Below, piece by piece: positions 16,378 to 23,204 of a stretch of DNA of 36,281 nucleotides. This DNA comes from Eubacterium sp. CAG:274 (lineage in GTDB: Bacteria; Bacillota; Clostridia; Lachnospirales; CAG-274): positions 1 through 36,281 of the forward strand of contig FR888484.1 of the NCBI GenBank assembly GCA_000432155.1, given 5' to 3'. The notes beneath the pieces were generated by a model that was not told where the DNA came from, ran no database searches, and saw only the letters and a program-made list of their open reading frames with translations. Both the position numbers and the translations under genes were made by a program. The number at the start of each line of letters is the position of its first letter. The stretch's first letter is position 1.

Positions 16378-17070
16378 TTATTGTTTAATTCCATTAACAT
16401 ATATATCATACTTGTTATTTCCAAATTCATAATGGGTAAAATTACCTTCATAATTTACTCTTGTTCTATCATTACCGGTATTCCATAATCCCCAAATTAT
16501 TGTTTCATTACCATTAATGGAAATAGTCTTTTTTTGATTAACTGTACTATTGTGGAACACTCTACAATTAATTATTCTTGTACCTTCTGTTGCTAAACTT
16601 ATATAGTCTAAATCCGTTTTTGTTGCTTTAAGGATAAAAAATAATCCTTCAAAGACACAAGACCCAGCACTGTTCCTAGCTCTTATGACATACTGAGGTA
16701 AATCAACATCTACATCTACAACCATCATATCTTTCAATGTAACAAATCCAGCTGTAACATCAAAAATAATAGCTGACGTAGTATCATTTCCACTAGTCTT
16801 TAAACTTACCTGTTCAACAACAGTTTTATCTTTAATTCCTCTAATGGTTAAGCCTTCTTTATCAACATTTAATTTTTCATTAATATTAAACTTACCATCT
16901 AATAAAACTATTTCTTTACCTGTTCCTGCTGCTTGAATTGCTGCATTAATCTGCTTTGAATCATTTGTTCCGTCGCAAACATAATCTGCAATCTCTTTGT
17001 TTGTACTATTACTTGGAGCTACATAAATAACATTAGAATTATTACCTACACTTAATGTTTCGATTGCCAT
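16378..17070 (-). CDS. Small right-handed beta-helix (pectate-lyase-like) protein
   Basis: A 230-residue protein with no signal peptide. Residues 12-60 read NSNVIYVAPSNSTNKEIADY and then CDGTNDSKQINAAIQAAGTG, the usual entry into pectate-lyase-like beta-helix proteins and phage tail spikes (DGTxDxxQINAAI). After that come repeating short strands with polar turns: GLTIRGI, AGFVTLKDMMVV, CVFEGLFFI, RIINCRVFHN and ETIIWGLWN. Catalytic residues cannot be identified. At 230 residues it is much shorter than typical enzymes or tail spikes (400+). It could be a phage-derived fragment or an intact small structural protein. It has its own promoter and a long AT-rich leader, and is followed by the DUF2079 gene. 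Confidence 0.65.
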   Translation of the reverse strand: MAIETLSVGNNSNVIYVAPSNSTNKEIADYVCDGTNDSKQINAAIQAAGTGKEIVLLDGKFNINEKLNVDKEGLTIRGIKDKTVVEQVSLKTSGNDTTSAIIFDVTAGFVTLKDMMVVDVDVDLPQYVIRARNSAGSCVFEGLFFILKATKTDLDYISLATEGTRIINCRVFHNSTVNQKKTISINGNETIIWGLWNTGNDRTRVNYEGNFTHYEFGNNKYDIYVNGIKQ

Positions 17071-17256
17071 AAAAATTCCTCCTATCCTCTTCTTCTCTTG
17101 TAAATAAAAAATACTTACTTAAATTTTAACCCCTATTAGGTTTAATACTATATACATACTTTTAATCCTAAAAACATATACATAGCAAATTTAAACTATA
17201 AATAAAATAATCATTAATTGCTTTGTATTTAACAATTATTTTTATTTTACAATCTA

Positions 17257-17285
17257 ATATTATCATACTATACATATTATTGCAA
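17257..17285 (-). promoter_or_regulatory. Promoter of the beta-helix gene; AT-rich leader 17071-17256
   Basis: Minus strand TTGCAA (17285-17280), 17 bases, TAATAT (17262-17257). It predicts an untranslated leader of about 180 bases. Apart from this promoter and the rplA terminator, I see no gene or clear structure in 17071-17370. Confidence 0.5.
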
Positions 17286-17370
17286 TAGCACTATCTCTAT
17301 ATTGTTCGTAAATTTCCTTCACTCGTTAAATTCTATATGTGTCGACATTTTTCGACTTTTTTCGCAACAC

Positions 17371-17404
17371 AAAAAGACCTCCGAAAAATCGGAGGTCTAA
17401 AAAA
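17371..17404 (-). terminator. Terminator of the rpmG-secE-nusG-rplK-rplA operon
   Basis: Perfect 10-base-pair stem (17375-17384 with 17389-17398, AGACCTCCGA and complement), 4-base loop, and T run on the minus strand. It starts about 20 bases after the rplA stop, so the operon ends here with no rplJ. Confidence 0.92.
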
Positions 17405-17420
17405 TTTAATTATTCAAAGA

Positions 17421-18116
17421 TTATTCTGAAATCTTAGCACCGTTTACTCTGATACTAGGACCCATAGTAGTTGTTAAAGCAACTGACTTTAAGTAAGTAC
17501 CCTTAGCTGAAGCAGGCTTAGCCTTAATGATAGCGCTCATAAGAGTCTGAACGTTTTCAAGAAGCTTTTCAGAACCGAAAGAAACCTTACCAACTGGAAC
17601 GTGGATAATGTTTGTCTTATCAAGACGGTATTCAATCTTACCAGCCTTAATATCTTCGATAGCCTTAGTAACGTCCATAGTAACTGTACCAGCCTTAGGG
17701 TTTGGCATTAAGCCCTTAGGACCGAGTACACGACCGATACGACCAACAAGACCCATCATATCTGGAGTAGCAACAACTACATCAAAATCGAACCAGTTTT
17801 CGTTCTGAATCTTTGCTACTAAATCTTCTGCACCTACATAATCTGCACCAGCTGCCTGAGCTTCGTCAGCCTTAGCACCCTTAGCGAATACGAGAACACG
17901 AATAGTCTTACCAGTACCGTGAGGGAGAACAACAGCACCTCTAACCTGCTGGTCAGCGTGACGGCTGTCAACACCTAAACGGATATGAGCTTCAACAGTT
18001 TCATCAAACTTAGCTGTGCTTACCTGTGGGATTAATGCACAAGCAGCATCTAAATCATATAAATTAGCCTTATCAACAAGCTTACTCTTTTCGAGATATT
18101 TCTTTCCTCTTTTCAA
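17421..18116 (-). CDS. rplA: Ribosomal protein L1
   Basis: Large-subunit protein that binds the L1 stalk of 23S rRNA and controls E-site tRNA exit. In several bacteria it also represses translation of its own operon. The 231-residue sequence has all landmarks: DLDAACALIP, HIRLGVDSRHADQQVRG, VVLPHGTGK, GADYVGAEDL, VVATPDMMGLVGRIGRVLGP and KGLMPNPKAGTV, ending KSVALTTTMGPSIRVN. The start is a TTG (18116-18114) preceded by AAGGAGG, 6 bases away, giving MKRGKKYLEK. It is the last gene before the terminator; rplJ, which usually follows, is absent. A structured element resembling an L1 mRNA-binding site lies just upstream. Confidence 0.99.
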   Translation of the reverse strand: MKRGKKYLEKSKLVDKANLYDLDAACALIPQVSTAKFDETVEAHIRLGVDSRHADQQVRGAVVLPHGTGKTIRVLVFAKGAKADEAQAAGADYVGAEDLVAKIQNENWFDFDVVVATPDMMGLVGRIGRVLGPKGLMPNPKAGTVTMDVTKAIEDIKAGKIEYRLDKTNIIHVPVGKVSFGSEKLLENVQTLMSAIIKAKPASAKGTYLKSVALTTTMGPSIRVNGAKISE

Positions 18117-18132
18117 AATAGTTCCTCCTTAT

Positions 18133-18161
18133 GTGGTAATATCGGGAGAATTCCCTCCCAC
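18133..18161 (-). promoter_or_regulatory. Probable L1-binding autoregulatory mRNA element before rplA
   Basis: On the minus strand the RNA reads GUGGGAGGGAAUUCUCCCG and continues to a closing CCAC. An outer GUGG/CCAC helix and an inner GGGA/UCCC helix are separated by an asymmetric internal loop with GAUA on the 3' side. This layout resembles the L1 site in 23S rRNA and in L11-L1 operon mRNAs. It ends about 6 bases before the rplA ribosome-binding site. Confidence 0.6.
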
Positions 18162-18191
18162 TATACTATGCGTAAATACGCCTCAAAAAAA

Positions 18192-18617
18192 TTAGTCTTC
18201 TACAACGATACCCATACTTCTTGCAGTACCTGCAATCATACTTATAGCGGCATCAATATTAGCAGCAGTTAAATCCTGCATCTTTAATTCAGCAATCTTT
18301 CTAACTTCATCCTTAGAAATCTTAGCAACCTTAGTCTTGTTAGGTACGCCTGAACCAGACTGGATGTTACAAGCCTTCTTTAAAAGAACTGCTGCAGGTG
18401 GAGTCTTTGTTACGAATGTAAAGCTCTTATCCTGGTAAACTGTAATAACTACAGGAATGATAAGACCTGCATCCTTAGAAGTTCTCTCGTTGAATTCCTT
18501 ACAGAAACCCATAATGTTTACACCGTGCTGACCAAGTGCTGGACCAACAGGTGGTGCTGGTGTTGCCTTACCAGCTGCGATTTGTAACTTAATGTAACCT
18601 TGTACTTTCTTTGCCAT
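18192..18617 (-). CDS. rplK: Ribosomal protein L11
   Basis: Large-subunit protein of the GTPase-associated centre, and the sensor base for RelA-type stringent response. The 141-residue sequence MAKKVQGYIKLQIAAGKATP is followed by APPVGPALGQHGVNIMGFCKEFN and VVITVYQDKSFTFVTKTPPA, then the C-terminal RNA-binding domain with KAKISKDEVRKIAE-type helices and GTARSMGIVV. Length is standard. The ATG lies 9 bases after GGAGGTG. It is preceded by a structured element nearly identical to the one before rplA. Confidence 0.99.
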   Translation of the reverse strand: MAKKVQGYIKLQIAAGKATPAPPVGPALGQHGVNIMGFCKEFNERTSKDAGLIIPVVITVYQDKSFTFVTKTPPAAVLLKKACNIQSGSGVPNKTKVAKISKDEVRKIAELKMQDLTAANIDAAISMIAGTARSMGIVVED

Positions 18618-18638
18618 TTAAAAGGCACCTCCTATAAT

Positions 18639-18667
18639 GTGGTAATTAGCGGGATTTTCCCTCCCAC
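18639..18667 (-). promoter_or_regulatory. Probable L1-binding autoregulatory mRNA element before rplK
   Basis: The minus-strand RNA starts GUGGGAGGGA and closes UUACCAC, with the same outer GUGG/CCAC and inner GGGA/UCCC pairing as the element at 18133-18161, sharing roughly 24 of 29 positions. It ends a few bases before the rplK ribosome-binding site. The duplication makes dual control by L1 plausible. Confidence 0.6.
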
Positions 18668-18693
18668 TTGAAAGCAATTCACTTTCAAATTCA

Positions 18694-19236
18694 TCAGTTC
18701 ATTGGCTGAACCTGTGTAAAGTCCAGCTCCATTGGTGTTTCACGACCAAACATAGAAATCATAACAGTAACAGTTTGCTTACCGTAGTTGATTTCCTTTA
18801 CAAGACCTGTACTTTCAGCAAAAGGACCGCTGATAACATAAACAGTATCGCCTTCTTCGAAGCCCAAGTCTTCTACATTGACGCTTTCAAGTCCCATCTG
18901 TAAAACCTCTGCATCTGTAAGAGCAACAGGCTTAGAGCCAGGACCTACGAAACTGGTAACGCCTCGTGTGTTTCTTACGACATACCATGTTTCGTCATTC
19001 ATAATCATCTTTAACAACACATATCCAGGGAATTTCTTTCTCTGGACAATTTTCTTTTGACCATTTTCTTTAACTTCAACAACATCTTCTAAAGGTACTG
19101 AAACCTCTTTTACAAGGTCATTAAGACCTCTGTTGTCTACCATTTTTTCAATATCGGTCTTTACTTTGTTTTCATAGCCTGAATAGGTATGGATTACATA
19201 CCATCTTAGGCCGTTGTTTATTTCCTGTTCAGACAT
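18694..19236 (-). CDS. nusG: Transcription termination/antitermination factor NusG
   Basis: Universal elongation factor binding RNA polymerase through its N-terminal (NGN) domain. In Firmicutes it also promotes pausing. The 180-residue protein has RWYVIHTYSGYENKVKTDIEKM near the start, the KFPGYVLLKMIMNDETWYVV strand-helix, VRNTRGVTSFVG, and a C-terminal KOW domain (EEGDTVYVISGPFAESTGLV, then VTVMISMFGRETPMELDFTQV). Full length and ordinary. It lies 21 bases after secE and 76 bases before rplK. Confidence 0.99.
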   Translation of the reverse strand: MSEQEINNGLRWYVIHTYSGYENKVKTDIEKMVDNRGLNDLVKEVSVPLEDVVEVKENGQKKIVQRKKFPGYVLLKMIMNDETWYVVRNTRGVTSFVGPGSKPVALTDAEVLQMGLESVNVEDLGFEEGDTVYVISGPFAESTGLVKEINYGKQTVTVMISMFGRETPMELDFTQVQPMN

Positions 19237-19257
19237 ACAATCAACCTCGTTTTTAGA

Positions 19258-19494
19258 CTATGCAAATAAGTTTACCAATGCACTGTAGGCCTGTTCAAAT
19301 CCTAAATCAATGAGGAGAATGATAATACCTACAATAAGTGATACTACGATAACAGTAGCAGTTTCCTTGGCTAATTCCTCTTTGCTAGGCCAAACAATTC
19401 TTTTAAACTCAGCAACGTGAGCCTCAATCCAATTCTTAAAGTTGAACTTTTCTTTCTGAGCAGACTGTGGAGCTTTCTTAGCGTTTTCTTCCAT
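19258..19494 (-). CDS. secE: Preprotein translocase subunit SecE
   Basis: Small clamp subunit of the SecYEG channel. The 78-residue protein has a charged N-terminal arm, the amphipathic helix HVAEFKRIVWPSKEELAKET (with the invariant W-P-S/T), and one membrane helix (VIVVSLIVGIIILLIDLGF). I start at the ATG at 19494, preceded by AGGGGAAGG, giving MEENAKKAPQ. An ATG six codons upstream is possible but lies within that ribosome-binding region. It sits between rpmG and nusG, the canonical order. Confidence 0.96.
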   Translation of the reverse strand: MEENAKKAPQSAQKEKFNFKNWIEAHVAEFKRIVWPSKEELAKETATVIVVSLIVGIIILLIDLGFEQAYSALVNLFA

Positions 19495-19526
19495 CTTGCC
19501 TTCCCCTTTCATTGAAGTCCCCGTTA

Positions 19527-19676
19527 TTACTTGGTTTCTCTGTGTAAAGTATGCTTACCGCAGAACTTGCAGTACTTGCTAGTTTCCATTCTGTCTGGAT
19601 GAGCTTTCTTGTCCTTCATAGTATCATAATTTCTCTGCTTACATTCAGTACAAGCTAAAGTAATTCTTGTTCTCAA
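19527..19676 (-). CDS. rpmG: Ribosomal protein L33
   Basis: A 49-residue large-subunit protein of the zinc-binding (C+) type: CTEC at residues 9-12 and CKFC at 36-39 form the zinc ribbon. The sequence MRTRITLACTECKQRNY to GKHTLHRETK matches L33 throughout. The start is TTG (19676-19674), preceded by AGAGGTG about 6 bases away, since no ATG is available in frame before the conserved start. First gene of the secE-nusG-rplK-rplA operon, with a consensus promoter 90 bases upstream. Confidence 0.97.
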   Translation of the reverse strand: MRTRITLACTECKQRNYDTMKDKKAHPDRMETSKYCKFCGKHTLHRETK

Positions 19677-19740
19677 GATATTCACCTCTCTCTTTGAATA
19701 ATTAAATAATTAAATTTTCTTTTTCAGTTTTTACACACAA

Positions 19741-19762
19741 AAAAAAGACGAATCGCGTCTTT
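19741..19762 (-). other. Hairpin at the predicted 5' end of the rpmG operon transcript
   Basis: AAAGACG (19744-19750) pairs with CGTCTTT (19756-19762) around a 5-base loop. On the minus strand it is followed by a run of T. It lies at or right after the predicted start of the promoter at 19766-19794, so the mRNA would begin with a terminator-like stem. Confidence 0.55.
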
Positions 19763-19765
19763 ATC

Positions 19766-19794
19766 ATAATAACATAAGCCACCCCCTTTGTCAA
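19766..19794 (-). promoter_or_regulatory. Promoter of the rpmG-secE-nusG-rplK-rplA operon
   Basis: Minus strand TTGACA (19794-19789), 17 bases, TATTAT (19771-19766). A strong match expected for a ribosomal operon. 19800-19925, between it and the efp terminator, shows no gene. Confidence 0.8.
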
Positions 19795-19925
19795 CTAAAA
19801 ATCGGGGTTATAAAATTTTCGGCATATTAGACAATAACAGGAATTAAAAGGGGTTAAGCTATAGTATTTTTTCAGAAAAACCATGGCATTATACACAAAC
19901 ATTTACTATAATATTGAAGTATAAG

Positions 19926-19953
19926 AAAAGGGCTGTCAAAAGACAACCCTTTT
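19926..19953 (-). terminator. Terminator of efp
   Basis: 12-base-pair stem (19926-19937 with 19942-19953, AAAAGGGCTGTC against GACAACCCTTTT with one wobble pair), AAAA loop, T-rich flank. It lies 18 bases after the efp stop. Confidence 0.88.
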
Positions 19954-19971
19954 AGAAACAATGTTAAATTA

Positions 19972-20535
19972 TTAAGCGTTTGAACGACCCAAGTATTCAC
20001 CAGTTCTAGTATCAATCTTGATGATTTCACCCTGATTGATGAAAAGAGGTACATTAATCTGAGCACCTGTTTCAACAGTAGCTGGCTTAGTAGCACCTGT
20101 TGCAGTATCGCCCTTGAAACCTGGTTCAGTTTCAGTTACTTCAAGTTCAACGAATAAAGGTGGTTCAATACCGAAAATGTTACCGTTGTGGCTAAGAACC
20201 TTAACATTTTCATTTTCCTTAACGAACTTTAATGCATCGCCAACTTCAGATGCTGGAATAGCAATCTGGTCATAAGTTTCAGCATCCATAAAGTTGTATA
20301 AATCGCCATCGTTGTAAAGGTAAGTCATATCCTTACGCTCAATCATAGCCTTAGGCATCTTTTCAGTTGGTCTGAAAGTCTTTTCAACTACAGCACCAGT
20401 AACGAGGTTCTTGAGCTTAGTACGAACGAAAGCTGCACCCTTACCTGGCTTTACATGCTGGAATTCGATAACCTGATAAATGTTACCTTCGTATTCCATA
20501 GTTACACCGTTTCTAAATTCACCGGCAGAAATCAT
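19972..20535 (-). CDS. efp: Elongation factor P
   Basis: Rescues ribosomes stalled at consecutive prolines. The 187-residue, three-domain protein starts MISAGEFRNGVTMEYEGNIY and carries the tip loop KPGKGAAF with Lys32, the residue modified in many bacteria. The following EKTFRPTEK, MTYLYNDGDLYNFMDAETYDQ and VPLFINQGEIIKIDTRTGEY are all family hallmarks. No modification enzyme gene is nearby; the proline-containing tip (P-G-K-G) resembles the Bacillus-type 5-aminopentanol system or no modification. AAGGAGGACAATTT precedes the ATG. It is monocistronic or reads on from murC (165 bases between). Confidence 0.98.
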   Translation of the reverse strand: MISAGEFRNGVTMEYEGNIYQVIEFQHVKPGKGAAFVRTKLKNLVTGAVVEKTFRPTEKMPKAMIERKDMTYLYNDGDLYNFMDAETYDQIAIPASEVGDALKFVKENENVKVLSHNGNIFGIEPPLFVELEVTETEPGFKGDTATGATKPATVETGAQINVPLFINQGEIIKIDTRTGEYLGRSNA

Positions 20536-20700
20536 AAATTGTCCTCCTTAAAAATAACGAATAAAGTTCAGAAGTTAAACTTCCGATGTTGTTTATTGCG
20601 TCATATAATGCCTCAAAAATACAAGGGCATATTCACAATAAGTCATATATTCTTATGATAACTTATTTTCATTAAAATTTCAAGATATTTTTTACATTTT

Positions 20701-22071
20701 TTACTGTCTGACTAATTTTTCTCCTATTTTGTAAACATCGCCTGCACCCATAGTAATAAGCATATCTCCCTTGCGACAGTTATCTACAGCATACTTTTCA
20801 GCATCGTTAAATGTAGGGCAGTATGTTACAACGCCACCTAAAGCCTCAATTTTATCTCTTAAATCCTTACTGCTTACAAGACCTGTATCCTTTTCTCTTG
20901 AAGCATAAATATCTAAAAGAATAACATGGTCTGCCTCACTTAAAACCTTTGCAAAATCGTCTAAATGATTATAAGTTCTTGTATAAGTATGAGGCTGGAA
21001 CATTATCCAAAGTTTATTAAGCTTTGTACCTCTGGCACTATTTATTGTAGCCTGAATTTCTGTAGGATGATGTGCATAGTCATCAATTACATTTACGCCA
21101 TTAAACTGACCCTTAAACTGAAATCTTCTATCTGTACCAGTAAAGTTCTTTATACCCTTTACAATAGCATCTGTATCAACACCATAGCAAGTAGCAAGTG
21201 CAAAAGCTGAAAGTGAATTATAAACATTGTGCATACCAGGAATTGAAAGTTCAACCTTAGCAACCTTTTCGCCCTTATGATTTACTGTATATGTTGCATG
21301 ACCTAAATCATTAAATGTAACATCTGTAGGATACCAATCTGCTGTGTTATCCTTGCCATAAGTAATAACCTTTGCCTTAACACCCTCTAATACTTCTGAA
21401 AGTCTAGGAATTTCATTATTAATAACAAGGAAACCACCCTCTGGAAGTCTATTAGCGAACTTGTTAAAGCTCTTATAAATATTATCTAATGTCTTAAAAT
21501 AGTCTAAATGGTCTGCATCAATATTAAGAATTATTGCACCATGAGGATTGAACTTTAAAAAGCTATCGCAGTATTCACAAGTTTCAAGAATAAAGTAATC
21601 CTCGCCACCTACTTTATAGTTACCCTTTATACTTGGTAATATACCACCAATAGAAACTGTTGGATTAGCCTTTGCTTCAAGGAAAATTTCAGTAACAAGG
21701 CTTGATGTAGTAGTTTTGCCATGAGTACCAGCTACAGAAAGAGGGAACTTGTACTCAAGCATCATCATACCTACAAGAGCTGCTCTATCTACTGTTTCGA
21801 TACCACTTGCTCTGGCAGCCATTAATTCTGGGTTGTCCTCTCTTACAGCAGCAGTATAGACAATAAGGTCTGTATCAGGTGTAATATTCTCGGCTTTCTG
21901 ACCGATTGATACCTGAATACCTATGTTTTCAAGAGCTTTTGTCACATTAGATGCAACACCATCTGAACCTGTAATTGTCTTACCCTTACTCTTGAGAATT
22001 TCTGCAAGAGAAGACATACTTATTCCACCTATACCTATAAAATGAATTTTATTGTATTTTTCCATTGACAT
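20701..22071 (-). CDS. murC: UDP-N-acetylmuramate--L-alanine ligase
   Basis: Cytoplasmic ATP-dependent ligase that adds L-alanine to UDP-MurNAc in peptidoglycan synthesis. The 456 residues show the Rossmann start IHFIGIGGISMSSLAEILKS (9-28), the ATP-binding GTHGKTTT at 115-122, FILETCEYCDSFLKF, NIDADHLDYF, and the late DDYAHHPTEI and FQPHTYTRT motifs, then LLDIYASREK. Length is normal. AGGAG lies about 10 bases upstream of the first ATG; a second ATG two codons on is also possible. The unknown membrane protein gene ends 16 bases upstream, so the two are coexpressed. Confidence 0.98.
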   Translation of the reverse strand: MSMEKYNKIHFIGIGGISMSSLAEILKSKGKTITGSDGVASNVTKALENIGIQVSIGQKAENITPDTDLIVYTAAVREDNPELMAARASGIETVDRAALVGMMMLEYKFPLSVAGTHGKTTTSSLVTEIFLEAKANPTVSIGGILPSIKGNYKVGGEDYFILETCEYCDSFLKFNPHGAIILNIDADHLDYFKTLDNIYKSFNKFANRLPEGGFLVINNEIPRLSEVLEGVKAKVITYGKDNTADWYPTDVTFNDLGHATYTVNHKGEKVAKVELSIPGMHNVYNSLSAFALATCYGVDTDAIVKGIKNFTGTDRRFQFKGQFNGVNVIDDYAHHPTEIQATINSARGTKLNKLWIMFQPHTYTRTYNHLDDFAKVLSEADHVILLDIYASREKDTGLVSSKDLRDKIEALGGVVTYCPTFNDAEKYAVDNCRKGDMLITMGAGDVYKIGEKLVRQ

Positions 22072-22087
22072 TTAAAATCTACTCCTT

Positions 22088-22765
22088 TTATTCTTCGTCA
22101 GTAGCTGAGCCTTCGTTCCAATACTTGCCTGCCATTTCAATAAATGACTCCTGTTCTAAAGATGGCATATTGACCGCCTCAAAGCAATAACCTACGCCAT
22201 TATCATACCAGTAGAGGGCTTGTACTGTACCTATTTCGCAATCCTCTGTTTCATTACCTTTATCCATAATAATCTTGCCTTCATTAAGGGCTTTTTGCAC
22301 CTGTTCTGTAGGCTTATAATTATCACTTACATAGTAATATGTGCCATTAAAATATTTAGCTGGCATACCATTAAGTCCTGAATCTGTAATATCTGATTTT
22401 GGAATTATATTTTTTTCAAAATTATCCTGAGTTGTAGAGTAAGTAATTACCTTAAACTTGTCGCCATAAGATGCCTCTCTTGTATAGTAGTTATATGTAA
22501 TTGCCTTTTTCTGCAAGTCTATTTTGTAATCATGAAGCTGATGTTCTTTATCAATATGGTCTGAAACAACAGAATTATCAAGTCCTAAACCTGTAAGTTC
22601 ACTATTTAAAGGCAATTCTACAGCACCAAAAGTTTGGTCAGTTCCCTTCATTGTTTGTCTTTTAGAACCTATAATACCCGATATTGCTACATATATCAAA
22701 AAAGCTACTATTAAAAATACAATAAAGCCTATTAGGGCTTTACTACTTTTACTCAATTTTCCCAT
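22088..22765 (-). CDS. Membrane-anchored protein of unknown function, upstream of murC
   Basis: A 225-residue protein with a basic N-terminus and one membrane helix (about 9-33, SKALIGFIVFLIVAFLIYVA), then an extracytoplasmic domain. That domain alternates short strands rich in Tyr, Asp and Thr (ITYNYYTREASYGDKFKVIT, AKYFNGTYYYVSDNY, ALYWYDNGVGYCFEAVN). I do not recognise the family. The acidic tail ends SATDEE. It is cotranscribed with murC (16-base gap) from a good promoter, which could suggest a cell-envelope role, but no functional residues stand out. It could be a lipoprotein-like sensor or a substrate-binding domain. Confidence 0.8.
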   Translation of the reverse strand: MGKLSKSSKALIGFIVFLIVAFLIYVAISGIIGSKRQTMKGTDQTFGAVELPLNSELTGLGLDNSVVSDHIDKEHQLHDYKIDLQKKAITYNYYTREASYGDKFKVITYSTTQDNFEKNIIPKSDITDSGLNGMPAKYFNGTYYYVSDNYKPTEQVQKALNEGKIIMDKGNETEDCEIGTVQALYWYDNGVGYCFEAVNMPSLEQESFIEMAGKYWNEGSATDEE

Positions 22766-22879
22766 AAATTATCTCCTTACATTTGTATTTTGGTGGCATA
22801 ATAACAAAGAAAAAACTTAGTTTCTTCATTATATATATTTTTCATATGTATTTTTATAAAACAGCATACCACTCTTTTT

Positions 22880-22908
22880 AGTATACCATATTTTTGAAAA
22901 CAATACAA
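22880..22908 (-). promoter_or_regulatory. Promoter of the unknown gene-murC unit
   Basis: Minus strand TTGTAT (22908-22903), 17 bases, TATACT (22885-22880). It gives a leader of about 110 bases. Confidence 0.6.
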
Positions 22909-22999
22909 CGAAAACAAAAGGGGAATTTTGAATGATAAAATACAAAAAAAATTCATAATTTGTGCTGAAGATTGAAAAATTAATTTTTTCTGACAATAG

Positions 23000-23025
23000 G
23001 TTATTTTTAATGATATAAAAATAAC
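23000..23025. repeat. Perfect AT-rich inverted repeat in the murC-unit/DUF4914 intergenic region
   Basis: GTTATTTTTA (23000-23009) and TAAAAATAAC (23016-23025), 6-base spacer. It lies about 70 bases upstream of the DUF4914 promoter -35. The rest of 22786-23204 (about 420 bases) holds two divergent promoters and no reading frame that I believe. Confidence 0.45.
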
Positions 23026-23095
23026 AGTTTTTCCATTTTTAGATAGAATATAAATAGTAATAATTAATAAAAAGTGAATTTTGGGGGTTAGGATA

Positions 23096-23124
23096 TTGCA
23101 TTTTTAAATAATTAGTGGTATCAT
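23096..23124 (+). promoter_or_regulatory. Promoter of the DUF4914 gene
   Basis: TTGCAT, 17-base spacer, TATCAT, giving a leader of about 75 bases that ends in AAGGAGG before the ATG. Confidence 0.6.
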
Positions 23125-23204
23125 ATAACCATTATAGCTTCTTAACTATATAGTATTGTATATAAAACACGATAGTGATTTTTTATTAAGGAGGACATTT
23201 TCAA

